Assembly (NCBI RefSeq): GCF_005925345.1
Contig: NZ_SSHJ01000006.1
Coordinates: forward strand, 1 to 64,000
Reading direction: 5' to 3'
DNA length: 64,000 nucleotides
From: Pedobacter ureilyticus
GTDB lineage: Bacteria > Bacteroidota > Bacteroidia > Sphingobacteriales > Sphingobacteriaceae
Of the stretch, positions 26,670 to 36,753 are shown piece after piece. Within the stretch, counting starts at the first letter, position 1. Each line of letters starts with the position of its first letter. Made by a program: the position numbers and the translations under genes. Under the pieces are notes generated by a model, which was not told the origin of the DNA, did not search any database, and saw only the letters and a program-made list of their open reading frames with translations.

Positions 26670-29558
26670 CTATGGGTTAAACGCTAATGATACATAATAC
26701 ATTGCTCCAACTTCTGGGTTACCATAAGAAGTGATGTAGTATTTGTTCAAGATGTTTGAACCACCAATTTTAACTACAGAATTTACCGAAGGTACTTTCA
26801 AATTCACTTGAGCATCTACCGTTCCAAATGCTGGCACTTCGCCTCCCGCAAATGACGAGAACCAAACGAATCGATCTTGCCAACGATAGTTCACGTTAAA
26901 ACCTACATTTTTGAACACTTCGCGGTTGCTGATACCCAAGTTGTAACGCACTTCTGGAGTATTGAAATCATTGTTGTAATCAGCAGGTAAATCATTCAAT
27001 TTATTGTAAGAAACGTTACCAGAGAAAGTGTATTTACCTCTCACATAATCTAAACCAAAGGCACCACCGTAGGTATTAACTTTACCAGTTGCATTTACCG
27101 GAACACCGAATTTTGTAAATGCAGTTCCGTTTAATTGGTACACGTTAACTGCCGTAATAAAGTTTTTGTATTGGTTGTAGAATCCGTAAACATCAATCAA
27201 GAAGTTCGACCCAAGCAAACCTTTATAACCTAACTCATAAGCAGTTACACTTTCCGGACGTACTCCTCTCGGATCAAAAGTATATTGCACTAGAGGTCCT
27301 GTTCCAGCTACTGCTTGTCTGTAACTTGCTTCAGTATATGGCTTATTGCTTAACAACTGATATCTGTCTAAGAAAGAAGGCAAGCCGCCAATTAAACGCT
27401 GACTACCGCCACCTACTGCCAAGTCGATATATTGATTTTGGGTAGTTGGGTTACGGAACCCTGTTTGAAAAGAGGCACGGATATTTGAATTTTTAGCTAC
27501 CGTCCAAACTCCAGTTACACGTGGAGTAAAGCGACCATCAAAGTTTTGGCTCTTATCGAAACGACCAGCTACCGTTAACTTAAATGCGTCACCAAATTTT
27601 TTACCTAATTGGCCAAAGGCAGCATATTCATCAATATCAATCTCTTCATTTAAGTCTGCAAAAATGGTTCCGCCAGAGTTCAAATCGAAACGACGTGCAG
27701 AAGCTCCAACTTGAAACTCTACAGCATTGTTAAACAGTCTTGAGAAATTGTACATCCCCTCGTAGTGATAAAGGTTTGATTTATCATTGAATTTCGCTCC
27801 ATAAACACCAGTCGCTAAATTAGTTTGACTGATGTAGGTATTACGAATTTGCTCTGCATAGTCGTTGAACTGGGTACTTCCTGCCTGTACTCTATTTGCA
27901 TCAGCAGCTTGACGAGCCGCAGCGTGGGCCTGCGCATCTGTTGCCGTTGGGTTTAACCTAGCGCCAATATAGGTGCCTAAATATTGTGGAAACCAAGTAG
28001 TAGAAGCTTTTGTTTTTTCATTAATATAACTGCCCAAGATTGATGAAATATATGAATCTCCCGAACGTTCTTGCGTGGTGTAACCTCTAACATAAAAGTC
28101 TTCACCTTTTAATTCCAGTTTATATAAGCCGATATTAAAATTACGTAACGAATAACGGTCTGAACCAGTGTAAACCGAAGTGCCCGTACCCCAATTTGCT
28201 TGAGCCATTAACTGAATGGTTGGTGTAAAATTGTAATATAAACCTCCAGACATTTTCAAAGATTTAGTATCGTAATCCACCAAATCAATTTCATTATATC
28301 CCGTTCTTGAAACGTTTTGATTAGGTAAGAAAGAAGGATTTCTTTGCGCATAATAAAACGGCAGGTACTGATTCAGTAAAGTTGGCCTCAAAGCTCCCGG
28401 AATAGCAGGGTTTGTATTGATAAGGTTTACATAGGTAGAATATGGGGTACCCGCCGGCAATGCATTCAATGTTGTTTGTGGATTAAATAGTCCCCCAGTT
28501 GCACCAAGAATGGCTTGTCTAGTTGCTGCTTCTACATTATTATTAACAGCTCTCATATTTTGACTAACCTCATCACCGTACACATTTACACCATCATAGT
28601 TTGGATCTGATTGACGTGTTCCCTCTTTAGGCATATTCGCTGCTCTATCAAAATTCGAGGTATTCGTACCAAACCAATCTTTAGCTTGCAAGAAAGAGAA
28701 CGCGAACTTAGCTCCAAACTTGTTGTTCCAAGATTTAGCCATACGCATATCAAACTGCTTAAACTCTTGTGCCGAGGTATTGTTATCGTTAACGTGGTTT
28801 AAACCAGTTTTCAATTGAAAACTCACACCTTGATATTTGAATGGATCTTTAGAAGTCATCAACAAAGTACCGCTGATACCACCCGCACCATATAAGGCAG
28901 ACGACGCACCGGGCAATAACTCTACATTATCCACATCTAATTCTGTAATACCAACAATATTACCTACAGAGAAATTTAAGCCAGGCGCTTGGTTATCCAT
29001 TCCATCAATTAACTGATTAAAACGTGTATTACCGTTGGCATTAAACCCTCTTGTATTATAAGATCTAAAAGTTAAACTTTGGGTACTCATCTCCACGCCT
29101 TTGATATTTTGGATGGCATCGTAAAATGAAGGTGCCGCAGCTTCCTTAATTTGTGCTTGCCCCAAACGTTCAATCGTTACCGGCGATTCTAGGATACGCT
29201 CTGGCGTTCTTGATGCAGAAACCACCACCTCCTGTCCTAAAATGGCACCAGATTCTAATTCGAAGCTTAAGTTATTTGCTACACCAGTTATTTGTCTTTC
29301 AATACTAGTGTAACCAACAAACGTTACAGAAAGCGTAAATGGGGGTTTCTCGGTAGTCGTGAAAGAGAACTTACCATTTTGATCGGTGGATGAGCCAACG
29401 GTTTTTCCTTTTACAGTAACACTTACCCCAGGAATCGGCTCGTTAGTTAGCTTGTCTTTAACAGTACCACTAACCACAATGCTTTGTGCAATGGCCGCGA
29501 ACCCAGTCCACAGCAAAACGCAAATCATAAGGATGATTTTAGTAATTGTTTTGTTCAT
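26670..29558 (-). CDS. TonB-dependent receptor with carboxypeptidase-like regulatory domain
   Basis: A 962-residue receptor. A signal peptide (ending AAIAQ) is followed by a CarbopepD_reg-like domain (VSGTVKDKLTNEPIPGVSV, then GYTSIERQI) at about residues 28-110, a plug domain starting at VVVSASRTPERILESPVTIE, and a beta-barrel ending YVSLAFNP. No SusD-type gene is adjacent, so it is not a standard polysaccharide-utilisation pair. The long barrel and plug are of the iron or cofactor-transport type. Substrate unknown. It has its own promoter and is convergent with the ABC-F gene. Confidence 0.95.
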   Translation of the reverse strand: MNKTITKIILMICVLLWTGFAAIAQSIVVSGTVKDKLTNEPIPGVSVTVKGKTVGSSTDQNGKFSFTTTEKPPFTLSVTFVGYTSIERQITGVANNLSFELESGAILGQEVVVSASRTPERILESPVTIERLGQAQIKEAAAPSFYDAIQNIKGVEMSTQSLTFRSYNTRGFNANGNTRFNQLIDGMDNQAPGLNFSVGNIVGITELDVDNVELLPGASSALYGAGGISGTLLMTSKDPFKYQGVSFQLKTGLNHVNDNNTSAQEFKQFDMRMAKSWNNKFGAKFAFSFLQAKDWFGTNTSNFDRAANMPKEGTRQSDPNYDGVNVYGDEVSQNMRAVNNNVEAATRQAILGATGGLFNPQTTLNALPAGTPYSTYVNLINTNPAIPGALRPTLLNQYLPFYYAQRNPSFLPNQNVSRTGYNEIDLVDYDTKSLKMSGGLYYNFTPTIQLMAQANWGTGTSVYTGSDRYSLRNFNIGLYKLELKGEDFYVRGYTTQERSGDSYISSILGSYINEKTKASTTWFPQYLGTYIGARLNPTATDAQAHAAARQAADANRVQAGSTQFNDYAEQIRNTYISQTNLATGVYGAKFNDKSNLYHYEGMYNFSRLFNNAVEFQVGASARRFDLNSGGTIFADLNEEIDIDEYAAFGQLGKKFGDAFKLTVAGRFDKSQNFDGRFTPRVTGVWTVAKNSNIRASFQTGFRNPTTQNQYIDLAVGGGSQRLIGGLPSFLDRYQLLSNKPYTEASYRQAVAGTGPLVQYTFDPRGVRPESVTAYELGYKGLLGSNFLIDVYGFYNQYKNFITAVNVYQLNGTAFTKFGVPVNATGKVNTYGGAFGLDYVRGKYTFSGNVSYNKLNDLPADYNNDFNTPEVRYNLGISNREVFKNVGFNVNYRWQDRFVWFSSFAGGEVPAFGTVDAQVNLKVPSVNSVVKIGGSNILNKYYITSYGNPEVGAMYYVSLAFNP

Positions 29559-29590
29559 ATCTCTGTAGTTTATATTTGTTTATTTTAACA

Positions 29591-29621
29591 TAAACTTAGT
29601 ACATTTTTTAAAATTTACAAA
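29591..29621 (-). promoter_or_regulatory. Promoter of the large TonB receptor
   Basis: On the minus strand TTTG (29621-29618) is followed after 19 bases by TAAGTTTA (29598-29591), which matches TAnnTTTG at 7 of 8 positions with the usual Bacteroidota spacing. The leader to ATG 29558 is about 30 bases. Confidence 0.55.
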
Positions 29622-29748
29622 TTAAATTTTATGCAAGCATAGTATTTCTTAAAAAAGCTAAATTTGTTTTACCTTAATAGTTATTATAATTAAATTGCAT
29701 GCTATCTTTTTGTCTAGTTTCAGAAAGAAAAACCAAAGCTTATACCAA

Positions 29749-32181
29749 ATGAACAGAGTTAAAGCACTACTATGCATTGTGTTCCCTATTATATTAGGAT
29801 ACATGTTAAATACAAAATTTGGCGATCTCCCTCCGATAGCAAAATTTTTAAATCCATTTATGGGATTTTGGCAAAATGCCGAAAAGCTATCTCCATCAAA
29901 GCATAAAAGATTGGTATTGAAAAATGCTCATGATAAAATCGAAATTTTGTTCGATGACAGAATGATCCCCCACGTTTTTGCGCAAAATGACCACGACGTA
30001 TATTACGCACAAGGCTATGTAACGGCCATGCATCGCCTTTGGCAAATGGATTTCCAAACTCGTTTTGCTGCGGGAAGAATATCAGAGGTAGTTGGTGCAA
30101 AAGCCATTGAAGTAGACAAATACCAACGTAGAATGGGCATGATGTACGGTGCCGAAAATTCTTTAGAAGGGATGATGGCGGATCCTCAATCAAAGGAAAT
30201 GCTACTAGCCTATACACAAGGTATTAACGATTATATCAAATCATTAGATAAACGCAAACTTCCGGTAGAATATAAACTACTGAACTTTAAACCCGAACCG
30301 TGGACACCAATTAAATGTGCACTGTTACTTAAACAAATGTCGGCGGTTTTGGCAATGGGTTCTGATGAGTTTTACATGACCAATGTACTTATCAAGTACG
30401 GACCAGAAATTACCAAAGACTTATTCCCTGATTATCCTTTCAAAGAAGACCCGATTATTCCGGTAGGAACTAAATGGGATTTTAAACCGCTACCCATTCC
30501 TGCCACACCAAAATCTTTTACCGAAATGATGAGCACCGGCATTGCTACCAAACAAAAAGTAGAGGGTATTGGCAGTAACAACTGGGCAGTAGCGGGAATA
30601 AAAACGGCCTCTGGATTTCCAATTTTAGCCAATGATCCGCATTTAGATTTGAGTTTGCCATCAATTTGGTACCAAATCCAATTGCACGCTCCTGGTATTA
30701 ACACTTATGGTGTTTCTCTTCCTGGTGCTCCGGGGGTAATCATTGGTTTTAACCAGAACGTGGCTTGGGGTGTAACCAACGTAGCGGCAGACGTATTAGA
30801 TTTTTACCAGATCAAATTTAAGGATGATAAACACCAAGAATATTGGTACAATAATCAATGGAATGCCACCAAGGCCAGGTACGAAACCATCAAAATTAAA
30901 GGTGGAAAAGATATTGTTGATACGGTTTACTATACCCACCACGGTCCAATTGTTTATTTCCAAAAACCAAATTACAGTAGAGCCAACAATGTTCCTGTTG
31001 GGCACGCCCTGCGTTGGATAGCTCATGATAAATCGAACGAGTTGAAGACTTTTTACCTGATGAACAGGGCTAAGAATTACGATGATTACCGTAAAGCCTT
31101 ACCTTATTTTACCGCACCAGCTCAAAACTTCATCTTTGCTAGCAACCAGAACGATATTGCCATTACGCCGAATGGAAAATTCCCTTTAAAATGGAAAAAT
31201 CAAGGCAAATTTATTTTAGATGGCACCGACCCTAGCAATGACTGGCAAGGCTGGATTCCGGCATCGCAAAATCCAACGGTTAAAAATCCCCCACGTAATT
31301 TTGTAAGCTCGGCCAACCAATCCTCTACAGACCCAACCTATCCCTATTACATTAACTGGGAGTTTTCTCCTTATGAAAGAGGCAAACGCATCAACGACAG
31401 GCTAGCGGCGATGAAAAACATCACTGCCGACAGTATGCGCAATTTACAGATGGACTCTTACAGCATTATGGCCGAAAACGTATTACCTTACATACAGCCG
31501 CTAATCAATAGTGCCTCGTTAAATGCAACACAGAAAGAATCGTATAACTTAATTTCTAAATGGAATAAATACTTTGATGCCAAATCTGTTGCCTCAAGTA
31601 TATTCGACCTCTGGACAAAGCGGCTATCTACAGAAATTTGGGAGGATGATTTTGGCGATAAGGATGTGCCAATGCGTTACCCTTCAAGAGACAGGACAAT
31701 AGAACTGATCCAAAAAGATCCCAACTCAAAATGGTTTGATAATATAAAGACTTCTGAAAAAGAAACATTAGCAGATTTGGTTAATACGTCATTTAAATAT
31801 GCTTGCGATAGTTTGGAAAGAAAATATGGCCCAATTGGAACCGCTTGGCAGTGGGGCAATTTCAAAAACTCTAATGTGCCACATTTGGCAAAAATACCAG
31901 GGTTTGGCTCTAAAAAACTGCTTATTGGTGGTTCTAAAAGTACAGTTAATGCATTATCAGAAAGCAATGGGCCCTCGTGGAGGATGGTGATTGAATTAGG
32001 CAAAACACCTAAAGGCCATGGCGTTTACCCTGGCGGCCAGTCGGGCAATCCCGGGAGCCCATTTTACGACAATATGATTGACACTTGGGCAGCAGGTAAG
32101 CTATACGATTTGTTCTTCATGCAATCTCCCGATGATAAAGGAGGAAAAATTATCTCTCGTTATAAAATCTCAAAAAAATAG
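29749..32181 (+). CDS. Penicillin acylase family (Ntn-hydrolase)
   Basis: An 810-residue protein; the start is set at MNRVKALLCIVFPIILGYML, a signal or anchor sequence, instead of 29695. The alpha-chain region contains YAQGYVTAMHRLWQMDFQTR. The autoprocessing site is GIGSNNWAVAG, where Ser276 becomes the N-terminal nucleophile of the beta chain, followed by ANDPHLDLSLPSIWYQ. The C-terminus has HGVYPGGQSGNPGSPFYDN, another family hallmark. Members cleave amide bonds of penicillins, N-acyl-homoserine lactones or N-acyl amino acids; the substrate is not readable. It is followed after 3 bases by a membrane protein gene. Confidence 0.93.
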   Translation: MNRVKALLCIVFPIILGYMLNTKFGDLPPIAKFLNPFMGFWQNAEKLSPSKHKRLVLKNAHDKIEILFDDRMIPHVFAQNDHDVYYAQGYVTAMHRLWQMDFQTRFAAGRISEVVGAKAIEVDKYQRRMGMMYGAENSLEGMMADPQSKEMLLAYTQGINDYIKSLDKRKLPVEYKLLNFKPEPWTPIKCALLLKQMSAVLAMGSDEFYMTNVLIKYGPEITKDLFPDYPFKEDPIIPVGTKWDFKPLPIPATPKSFTEMMSTGIATKQKVEGIGSNNWAVAGIKTASGFPILANDPHLDLSLPSIWYQIQLHAPGINTYGVSLPGAPGVIIGFNQNVAWGVTNVAADVLDFYQIKFKDDKHQEYWYNNQWNATKARYETIKIKGGKDIVDTVYYTHHGPIVYFQKPNYSRANNVPVGHALRWIAHDKSNELKTFYLMNRAKNYDDYRKALPYFTAPAQNFIFASNQNDIAITPNGKFPLKWKNQGKFILDGTDPSNDWQGWIPASQNPTVKNPPRNFVSSANQSSTDPTYPYYINWEFSPYERGKRINDRLAAMKNITADSMRNLQMDSYSIMAENVLPYIQPLINSASLNATQKESYNLISKWNKYFDAKSVASSIFDLWTKRLSTEIWEDDFGDKDVPMRYPSRDRTIELIQKDPNSKWFDNIKTSEKETLADLVNTSFKYACDSLERKYGPIGTAWQWGNFKNSNVPHLAKIPGFGSKKLLIGGSKSTVNALSESNGPSWRMVIELGKTPKGHGVYPGGQSGNPGSPFYDNMIDTWAAGKLYDLFFMQSPDDKGGKIISRYKISKK

Positions 32182-32184
32182 ATC

Positions 32185-32535
32185 ATGGTTTTCATTGTTA
32201 TACTCATCCTGTCTTTTGTACTGCAAACTTTCTTTCCCTGGTGGACCATTATTGTAATTTCTTTTGCCACTTGCGGCATTATTGGTAAAACAGGTAAAAT
32301 CTCCTTTTGGCAGCCTTTTTTTGCTATTGTTATACTTTGGACTGGTATGGCATTATACAAAAGTGTTCCGAACAATCATTTGCTAGCTACCCGTGTGGCC
32401 GAAATGTTTGGTTTAAAAGTATGGCTAGCAATCGTAGCCGTTACAGCGCTAATTGGTGGTTTAGTTGCCGGTATTAGCGGTTATTGCGGCTACCATTTCA
32501 GAAAAGCAACGATTAAATCTAAAGCAAAAGCTTAA
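32185..32535 (+). CDS. Hypothetical small membrane protein
   Basis: A 116-residue protein with about four hydrophobic segments (FIVILILSFVLQTFF, WTIIVISFATCGIIG, FAIVILWTGMAL, LAIVAVTALIGGLVAGISG) and a basic C-terminal tail. I recognise no family. The start follows the acylase stop by 3 bases, so translation is probably coupled and the product may work with the hydrolase, but nothing in the sequence defines how. Confidence 0.7.
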   Translation: MVFIVILILSFVLQTFFPWWTIIVISFATCGIIGKTGKISFWQPFFAIVILWTGMALYKSVPNNHLLATRVAEMFGLKVWLAIVAVTALIGGLVAGISGYCGYHFRKATIKSKAKA

Positions 32536-32551
32536 TCGATAAAAAACTTCG

Positions 32552-32559
32552 TATTTTTG
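32552..32559 (+). promoter_or_regulatory. Possible -7 box upstream of the LuxE-like gene
   Basis: TATTTTTG lies 4 bases before the GTG start at 32564, the same layout as mnmE and argS. It could allow expression separate from the acylase operon. Confidence 0.4.
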
Positions 32560-32563
32560 CCCT

Positions 32564-33550
32564 GTGAATAACAACGCAGGGCATTTTTTTTCTATCCAGT
32601 CTGAGGCAGAATTTAACGAAGCGGCATTAGAAATCTTCCGTTTCCAAGCCATTAACAACTCCGTGTATCGAGCGTACATTTCGCATTTAAAGACGAATGT
32701 TGAAGCGATTGAAAACTACAAGGACATCCCCTTTCTTCCAATTAGCTTTTTTAAATCACACTCGGTAATCTCAAGTGATAAGCCTATAGCAATTACCTTT
32801 AGCAGTTCTGGCACTACGGGACAAATTACTAGCAAGCATTTGGTACAAAATCTTTCTATTTACGAAGACAGCTACAACAAAGCATTTGAACTATTTTATG
32901 GCAGAGCCGATGATTATTGCATTTTGGCCCTGCTTCCATCCTATTTAGAGCGAGATGGTTCTTCCTTAATCTATATGGTTGATGATTTATTGAAGCAAAG
33001 CACGCATCCTAAAAGCGGCTATTTTCTTCACAACCATCAGGAGCTTTATCAAACTTTGCAAGAACTGAAATCAGCAAATCAGAAAACCATTTTAATTGGA
33101 GTTACCTACGCCTTGCTAGATTTTACAGAACAATACCAGATTGATTTTCCGGCACTAATTGTGATGGAAACAGGTGGAATGAAAGGCAAGCGGAAAGAAA
33201 TGGTACGTGCCGAACTTCATCAACTGCTTTGTACATCTTTTGGTGTAAAACATATCCATAGTGAGTATGGCATGACCGAGCTGTTATCTCAAGGCTATTC
33301 TAAAGGAGGCGGCATTTTCGAGTGCCCGCCATGGATGAAAATTTTGTTGAGAGACACTTCCGATCCGTTAACCATTTTATCTGCAGCACAAACAACAGGT
33401 GGAATTAATGTGATTGATTTGGCCAATATCAATTCTTGTTCATTTATCGCTACGCAAGATTTGGGAAAAATGCATGGAGAAAACCGATTTGAAATTATGG
33501 GCAGGTTTGACAATGCCGATATTCGAGGCTGTAATTTACTCGTGCAATAG
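32564..33550 (+). CDS. LuxE-like acyl-activating protein
   Basis: A 328-residue protein with a GTG start. The region IPFLPISFFKSHSV is followed by the adenylate-forming P-loop-like motif FSSSGTTGQITSKH and later METGGMKGKRKEMVR and HSEYGMTELLSQ. These match LuxE/acyl-protein synthetase family members, which activate acyl groups. In luminous bacteria LuxE works with LuxC and LuxD, none of which are here. In Bacteroidota homologues often occur outside lux clusters. It follows a penicillin-acylase-type gene, which suggests acyl metabolism but no more. Confidence 0.8.
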   Translation: MNNNAGHFFSIQSEAEFNEAALEIFRFQAINNSVYRAYISHLKTNVEAIENYKDIPFLPISFFKSHSVISSDKPIAITFSSSGTTGQITSKHLVQNLSIYEDSYNKAFELFYGRADDYCILALLPSYLERDGSSLIYMVDDLLKQSTHPKSGYFLHNHQELYQTLQELKSANQKTILIGVTYALLDFTEQYQIDFPALIVMETGGMKGKRKEMVRAELHQLLCTSFGVKHIHSEYGMTELLSQGYSKGGGIFECPPWMKILLRDTSDPLTILSAAQTTGGINVIDLANINSCSFIATQDLGKMHGENRFEIMGRFDNADIRGCNLLVQ

Positions 33551-33551
33551 G

Positions 33552-34007
33552 TTAGTTTTCCACTCTATGATCAAACGAAAACTCACGCTGGAAAATTAGT
33601 TTAACTTTTGCCGCATCGGCATATTGAAGATTTAATAGATAGTTACTTTCTTCTGGTATCAAAGCCGAAGGAACCTCCATCAACAAATAATGTCCATCTT
33701 CTACAAATTTTGCGCTCCATTTTGCCAATGCAGGCTTCATCTATTCGGCGGCAAAATTTGTAGGCAATAATCCTGTATCTACCTTAAAAACCTTATCGTC
33801 TGGCACTTCAAATACCGTAATTGTAAACAATCGGTCCAAATCATCAGGCCTTAAATGAACCAACAGCTGCATCATTGCCATTGCTCTAGTTGAGGCAAGA
33901 TAAACTATCGCTGTACCTTTTTCATTCCATCTTCCACCATACAGCTTAGCTCCGTTGCCACTTAAATCCCCAGCTTATTGTGGTAAAGAAATACGATACA
34001 ACAACAT
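33552..34007 (-). pseudogene. RES-domain toxin broken by two stop codons
   Basis: The minus-strand frame from ATG 34007 reads as a complete RES-domain toxin. It starts MLLYRISLPQ, has a stop at codon 11 (TAA, 33977-33975), continues AGDLSGNGAKLYGGRWNEKG and YLASTRAMAMMQ, then hits TAG at 33743-33741, and finishes with EVPSALIPEESNYLLN and FSFDHRVEN. RES toxins consume NAD+. The reading frame is otherwise unbroken over 151 codons. The antitoxin gene ends one base before its start. Unless the stops are read through, no full toxin is made. Confidence 0.85.
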
Positions 34008-34008
34008 A

Positions 34009-34503
34009 TCAATTAAAGACCCCGTGTTCTATCCTTCCTAAAACGTCTAGTACTAACGTAAAACCGATACTGGTATCTAATAGTGTTAATGGCACCTGAT
34101 TTTTCAATGCATAATTAGTATGCCTTAACCATCTATTGAAAGCTTCGTAAGATCTCAAAACGCTTACTCCCCGTTCGTACAGCTTTGCCAACTCAATGGC
34201 CCTATCTGCGTGTTCCGTTTTAATTAAAGTACTAGGTTCGTAACGTTGTAAGGTGCGCTCGCTAATATGCAATATAGCTGAGATTTATTCAATGGTTAAA
34301 TAAAGTTTTTTAGCCAACAACAATAAATTACGTTTAGAAACGCCTTTTCGGGCAACAGTAACCAAATCAAAATCTGAGGGAGAAGCAGTATCCTTGCCTC
34401 CAATTATTAGGTTTAGAGGACTATAACTTACAGTCAAACCGTAGACTAAGGTAGGTTCTTCTAATTTTGACGACTCTTCTACTTTCTTTTTCATTCCAGA
34501 CAA
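34009..34503 (-). pseudogene. Xre/ParS-type antitoxin broken by one stop codon
   Basis: From ATG 34503 the frame gives KRNLLLLAKKLYLTIE, a TAA at 34287-34285, then ISAILHISERTLQRY, an HTH-like region, and the toxin-binding DUF2384 domain (AKLYERGVSVLRSYEAFNRW, then LLDTSIGFTLVLDVLGRIEHG). Family members usually have Glu at the stop position (GAA to TAA needs one change). A short restart at MHISERT is possible but would lose the N-terminal domain. It lies directly upstream of the broken RES toxin, as in RES-Xre modules. Confidence 0.85.
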
Positions 34504-34541
34504 TTATACCCATATATATATATTGTCCGAAATATTAAAAA

Positions 34542-34676
34542 AAAGAGGCTGTCTCAAAAGTAAAATAATGCCGTCATTTCGACGATCAAAGGAGGAGAAA
34601 TCTCTTTCAGAAGCACTTCTGAAGCAGATCTCTCTCTAACGTTCGAGATGACGAGCGAATTTGAGACAGCCTCTTT
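34542..34676. repeat. MITE-like palindromic repeat, copy 1
   Basis: A 135-base element bounded by perfect 17-base inverted repeats (AAAGAGGCTGTCTCAAA and its complement). It begins 18 bases past the tyrS stop on the minus strand. Copy 2 at 57115-57287 matches it closely in reverse orientation. Its ends could form a strong hairpin and act as a terminator. Confidence 0.85.
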
Positions 34677-34694
34677 CAACTAAAATGTAAATTG

Positions 34695-35978
34695 TTATTC
34701 TGCTATAATTAAGAAGTAGTTTTTCTTACCTTTTTGCACCACTAAAAATTCGTCATTTATCAAATCAGAAGATGAAAAGTTGGTATTCAAATCCGCCACT
34801 TTGTTTTTGTTGATACTTAAACCGCCGCCCTGCACCGTTTTCTTTACCTCACCTTTAGACGGAAAAACCGTAGTTTTCTCGGCCAATAAAGCCGGAACAT
34901 CAATTCCGGCAGCTAAGTCGGCTTTGGCCACTTTAAATTGCGGGATACCTTCAAAAATATCTAATATCTCTGCCGCACTCAATCCGTTTAGAAACTCCAA
35001 CGAACCATTGCCAAACAAAAATTCTGAGGTCTTGATCGCCGTTTCCAAGGCCTCGGCAGAGTGTGTTCTTACTGTAATATCTTCGGCTAGCGCTTTTTGC
35101 AAAATACGCAAGTGTGGTGCTTCATCATGCTGCTTTTCTAAAGCCTCTATTTCTTCTTTACCTTTTAAAGTAAAAATTCTAATCCAAGCTTTCACATCAT
35201 TATCCGAAGAATTTAACCAAAACTGGTAGTATTTGTAAGGCGAAGTTTTAGCCGGATCTAACCAAATTGCACCGCTTTCGGTTTTACCAAATTTAGTACC
35301 GTCTGCCTTTTTGATCAGCTGCGTAGTTAAAGCATAGGCTGTACCACGGTCTTTTCTTCTAATCAACTCTGTTCCGGTAACAATATTACCCCACTGGTCA
35401 GAACCGCCCATTTGCAAAATGCAGTTATGGTGTTTCCATAAATAATAAAAATCGTAACCTTGCACCAACTGATAACTAAACTCGGTAAATGACATTCCAT
35501 TATCACCTTCCAAACGTTTTTTAACGCTGTCTTTAGCCATCATGTAGTTCACGGTAATGTGCTTACCCACCTCACGAATGAAATCTAGAAAATTGAAATT
35601 CTTGAACCAATCTGCATTGTTTACCATCATAGCACCATTGCCTCCTTCTTCAAAATTAAGGAATTTAGCCAGCTGCTTTTTCATCCCGGCAAGGTTATGG
35701 GCAACCATTTCTTCGGTTTGTAAATTACGTTCGTCCGATTTTCCAGACGGATCGCCAACCATACCTGTTGCTCCACCAACCAAAGCTACAGGTTTGTGCC
35801 CCGCTCTTTGGAAATGGATCAAAGTCATAATTTGCGTAAGATGTCCTACATGCAAAGAATCAGCCGTTGGGTCAAAACCTATGTAACCGGCACACATGCC
35901 TTCATTCAGTTTCTGCTCAGTATCGGGCATAATATCGTGTAACATGCCCCTCCAACGTAATTCTTCTACAAAATTCAT
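34695..35978 (-). CDS. tyrS: Tyrosyl-tRNA synthetase
   Basis: A 427-residue class Ic synthetase. The start is [18 protein letters not shown] (35978); an adjacent ATG at 35981 is equally possible, and the codon at 36014 would overlap the promoter zone. The HIGH motif is HVGH in [13 protein letters not shown]. The Tyr-binding motif follows in [13 protein letters not shown], and KMSKS reads KFGKT. The C-terminal S4 domain ([19 protein letters not shown]) ends near [18 protein letters not shown]. It charges tRNA-Tyr and is monocistronic. No T-box leader is present. Confidence 0.98.
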   Translation of the reverse strand: MNFVEELRWRGMLHDIMPDTEQKLNEGMCAGYIGFDPTADSLHVGHLTQIMTLIHFQRAGHKPVALVGGATGMVGDPSGKSDERNLQTEEMVAHNLAGMKKQLAKFLNFEEGGNGAMMVNNADWFKNFNFLDFIREVGKHITVNYMMAKDSVKKRLEGDNGMSFTEFSYQLVQGYDFYYLWKHHNCILQMGGSDQWGNIVTGTELIRRKDRGTAYALTTQLIKKADGTKFGKTESGAIWLDPAKTSPYKYYQFWLNSSDNDVKAWIRIFTLKGKEEIEALEKQHDEAPHLRILQKALAEDITVRTHSAEALETAIKTSEFLFGNGSLEFLNGLSAAEILDIFEGIPQFKVAKADLAAGIDVPALLAEKTTVFPSKGEVKKTVQGGGLSINKNKVADLNTNFSSSDLINDEFLVVQKGKKNYFLIIAE

Positions 35979-36002
35979 CATTTTTTTAACGATTTTAAGG
36001 CG

Positions 36003-36010
36003 CAAAGATA
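36003..36010 (-). promoter_or_regulatory. -7 promoter box of tyrS
   Basis: TATCTTTG on the minus strand matches TAnnTTTG and lies about 21 bases before the first of the two adjacent ATG codons. Upstream of it is the repetitive tract ATTAGCTAATTAGC at 36011-36048. Confidence 0.55.
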
Positions 36011-36078
36011 GCAATTAGCTGATTAACTAATTAGCTAATTAGCTAATGATTTGGCGCATTTAGGTTATATTTACAGAT

Positions 36079-36750
36079 ATGAACTTCCTTTCGCATTTTT
36101 ACTTCGACAGAAATACGCCAAACGCCAACATCGTTTTAGGCACTATTTTGCCCGATCTTCTGAAAAATGCGAACAAAAGCTGGAATGTACATCCCGAGAA
36201 ACACATAGAGTTATTCCAAGAAAAAGGTCTAAACACATTACTCAAAGGCTGGAATAGACACCTACAAGTAGACCTTCTGTTTCATTCATCCAGTTTCTTT
36301 AACAATAAAATGCAGGAATTGAAACGGCTACTTATTCCCATATTGAAAGATAGCCCGGTACGTCCTTCGTTTTTAGCGCATATCGGGGTAGAACTACTGT
36401 TAGACCATCTTTTGATCCAACACCAGAAAATAACCATCAACTCACTTTACAACAGCTTAGAAAACGTAAAAGAAGATGATTTAACTCGCTTCCTACTCAG
36501 CTGCAACATTACAGACACGCCGCAATTCTTCAAGTTTTTTAACAGCTTTAAATCTAGCCGCTACCTCCTAAGTTATCAAAAATTAGAAAACATCAGCTAC
36601 GCTTTGCAACGCATTTGTATGCGCTTATGGGACCATCCTTTTACCGAAAAGCATACTTTAGATTTAACCTCCGTATTAGAATTTTACAAAAATCAGTTAG
36701 AAATTGATTTTATGGTTATATTTGATGAAATAGAAAGTCGGTTAATATAA
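36079..36750 (+). CDS. Acyl carrier protein phosphodiesterase-like protein (DUF479-like)
   Basis: A 223-residue soluble all-helical protein. The start MNFLSHFYFDRNTPNANIVL, then GTILPDLLK, matches the opening of ACP phosphodiesterase-like proteins (LAHxYLS...GNxxxDFVK), and HIGVELLLDHLL is similar to the family's later metal-binding stretch. True enzymes remove 4'-phosphopantetheine from ACP. Conservation is moderate, so activity is uncertain. It is followed after 3 bases by the PorV-like gene, so the two form an operon. Confidence 0.55.
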   Translation: MNFLSHFYFDRNTPNANIVLGTILPDLLKNANKSWNVHPEKHIELFQEKGLNTLLKGWNRHLQVDLLFHSSSFFNNKMQELKRLLIPILKDSPVRPSFLAHIGVELLLDHLLIQHQKITINSLYNSLENVKEDDLTRFLLSCNITDTPQFFKFFNSFKSSRYLLSYQKLENISYALQRICMRLWDHPFTEKHTLDLTSVLEFYKNQLEIDFMVIFDEIESRLI

Positions 36751-36753
36751 ACC

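Noticed and set aside
33552..33740. Short frame starting MKPALAKW as an independent small gene
   Set aside because: It is the C-terminal part of the RES toxin in the same frame, downstream of a nonsense codon.
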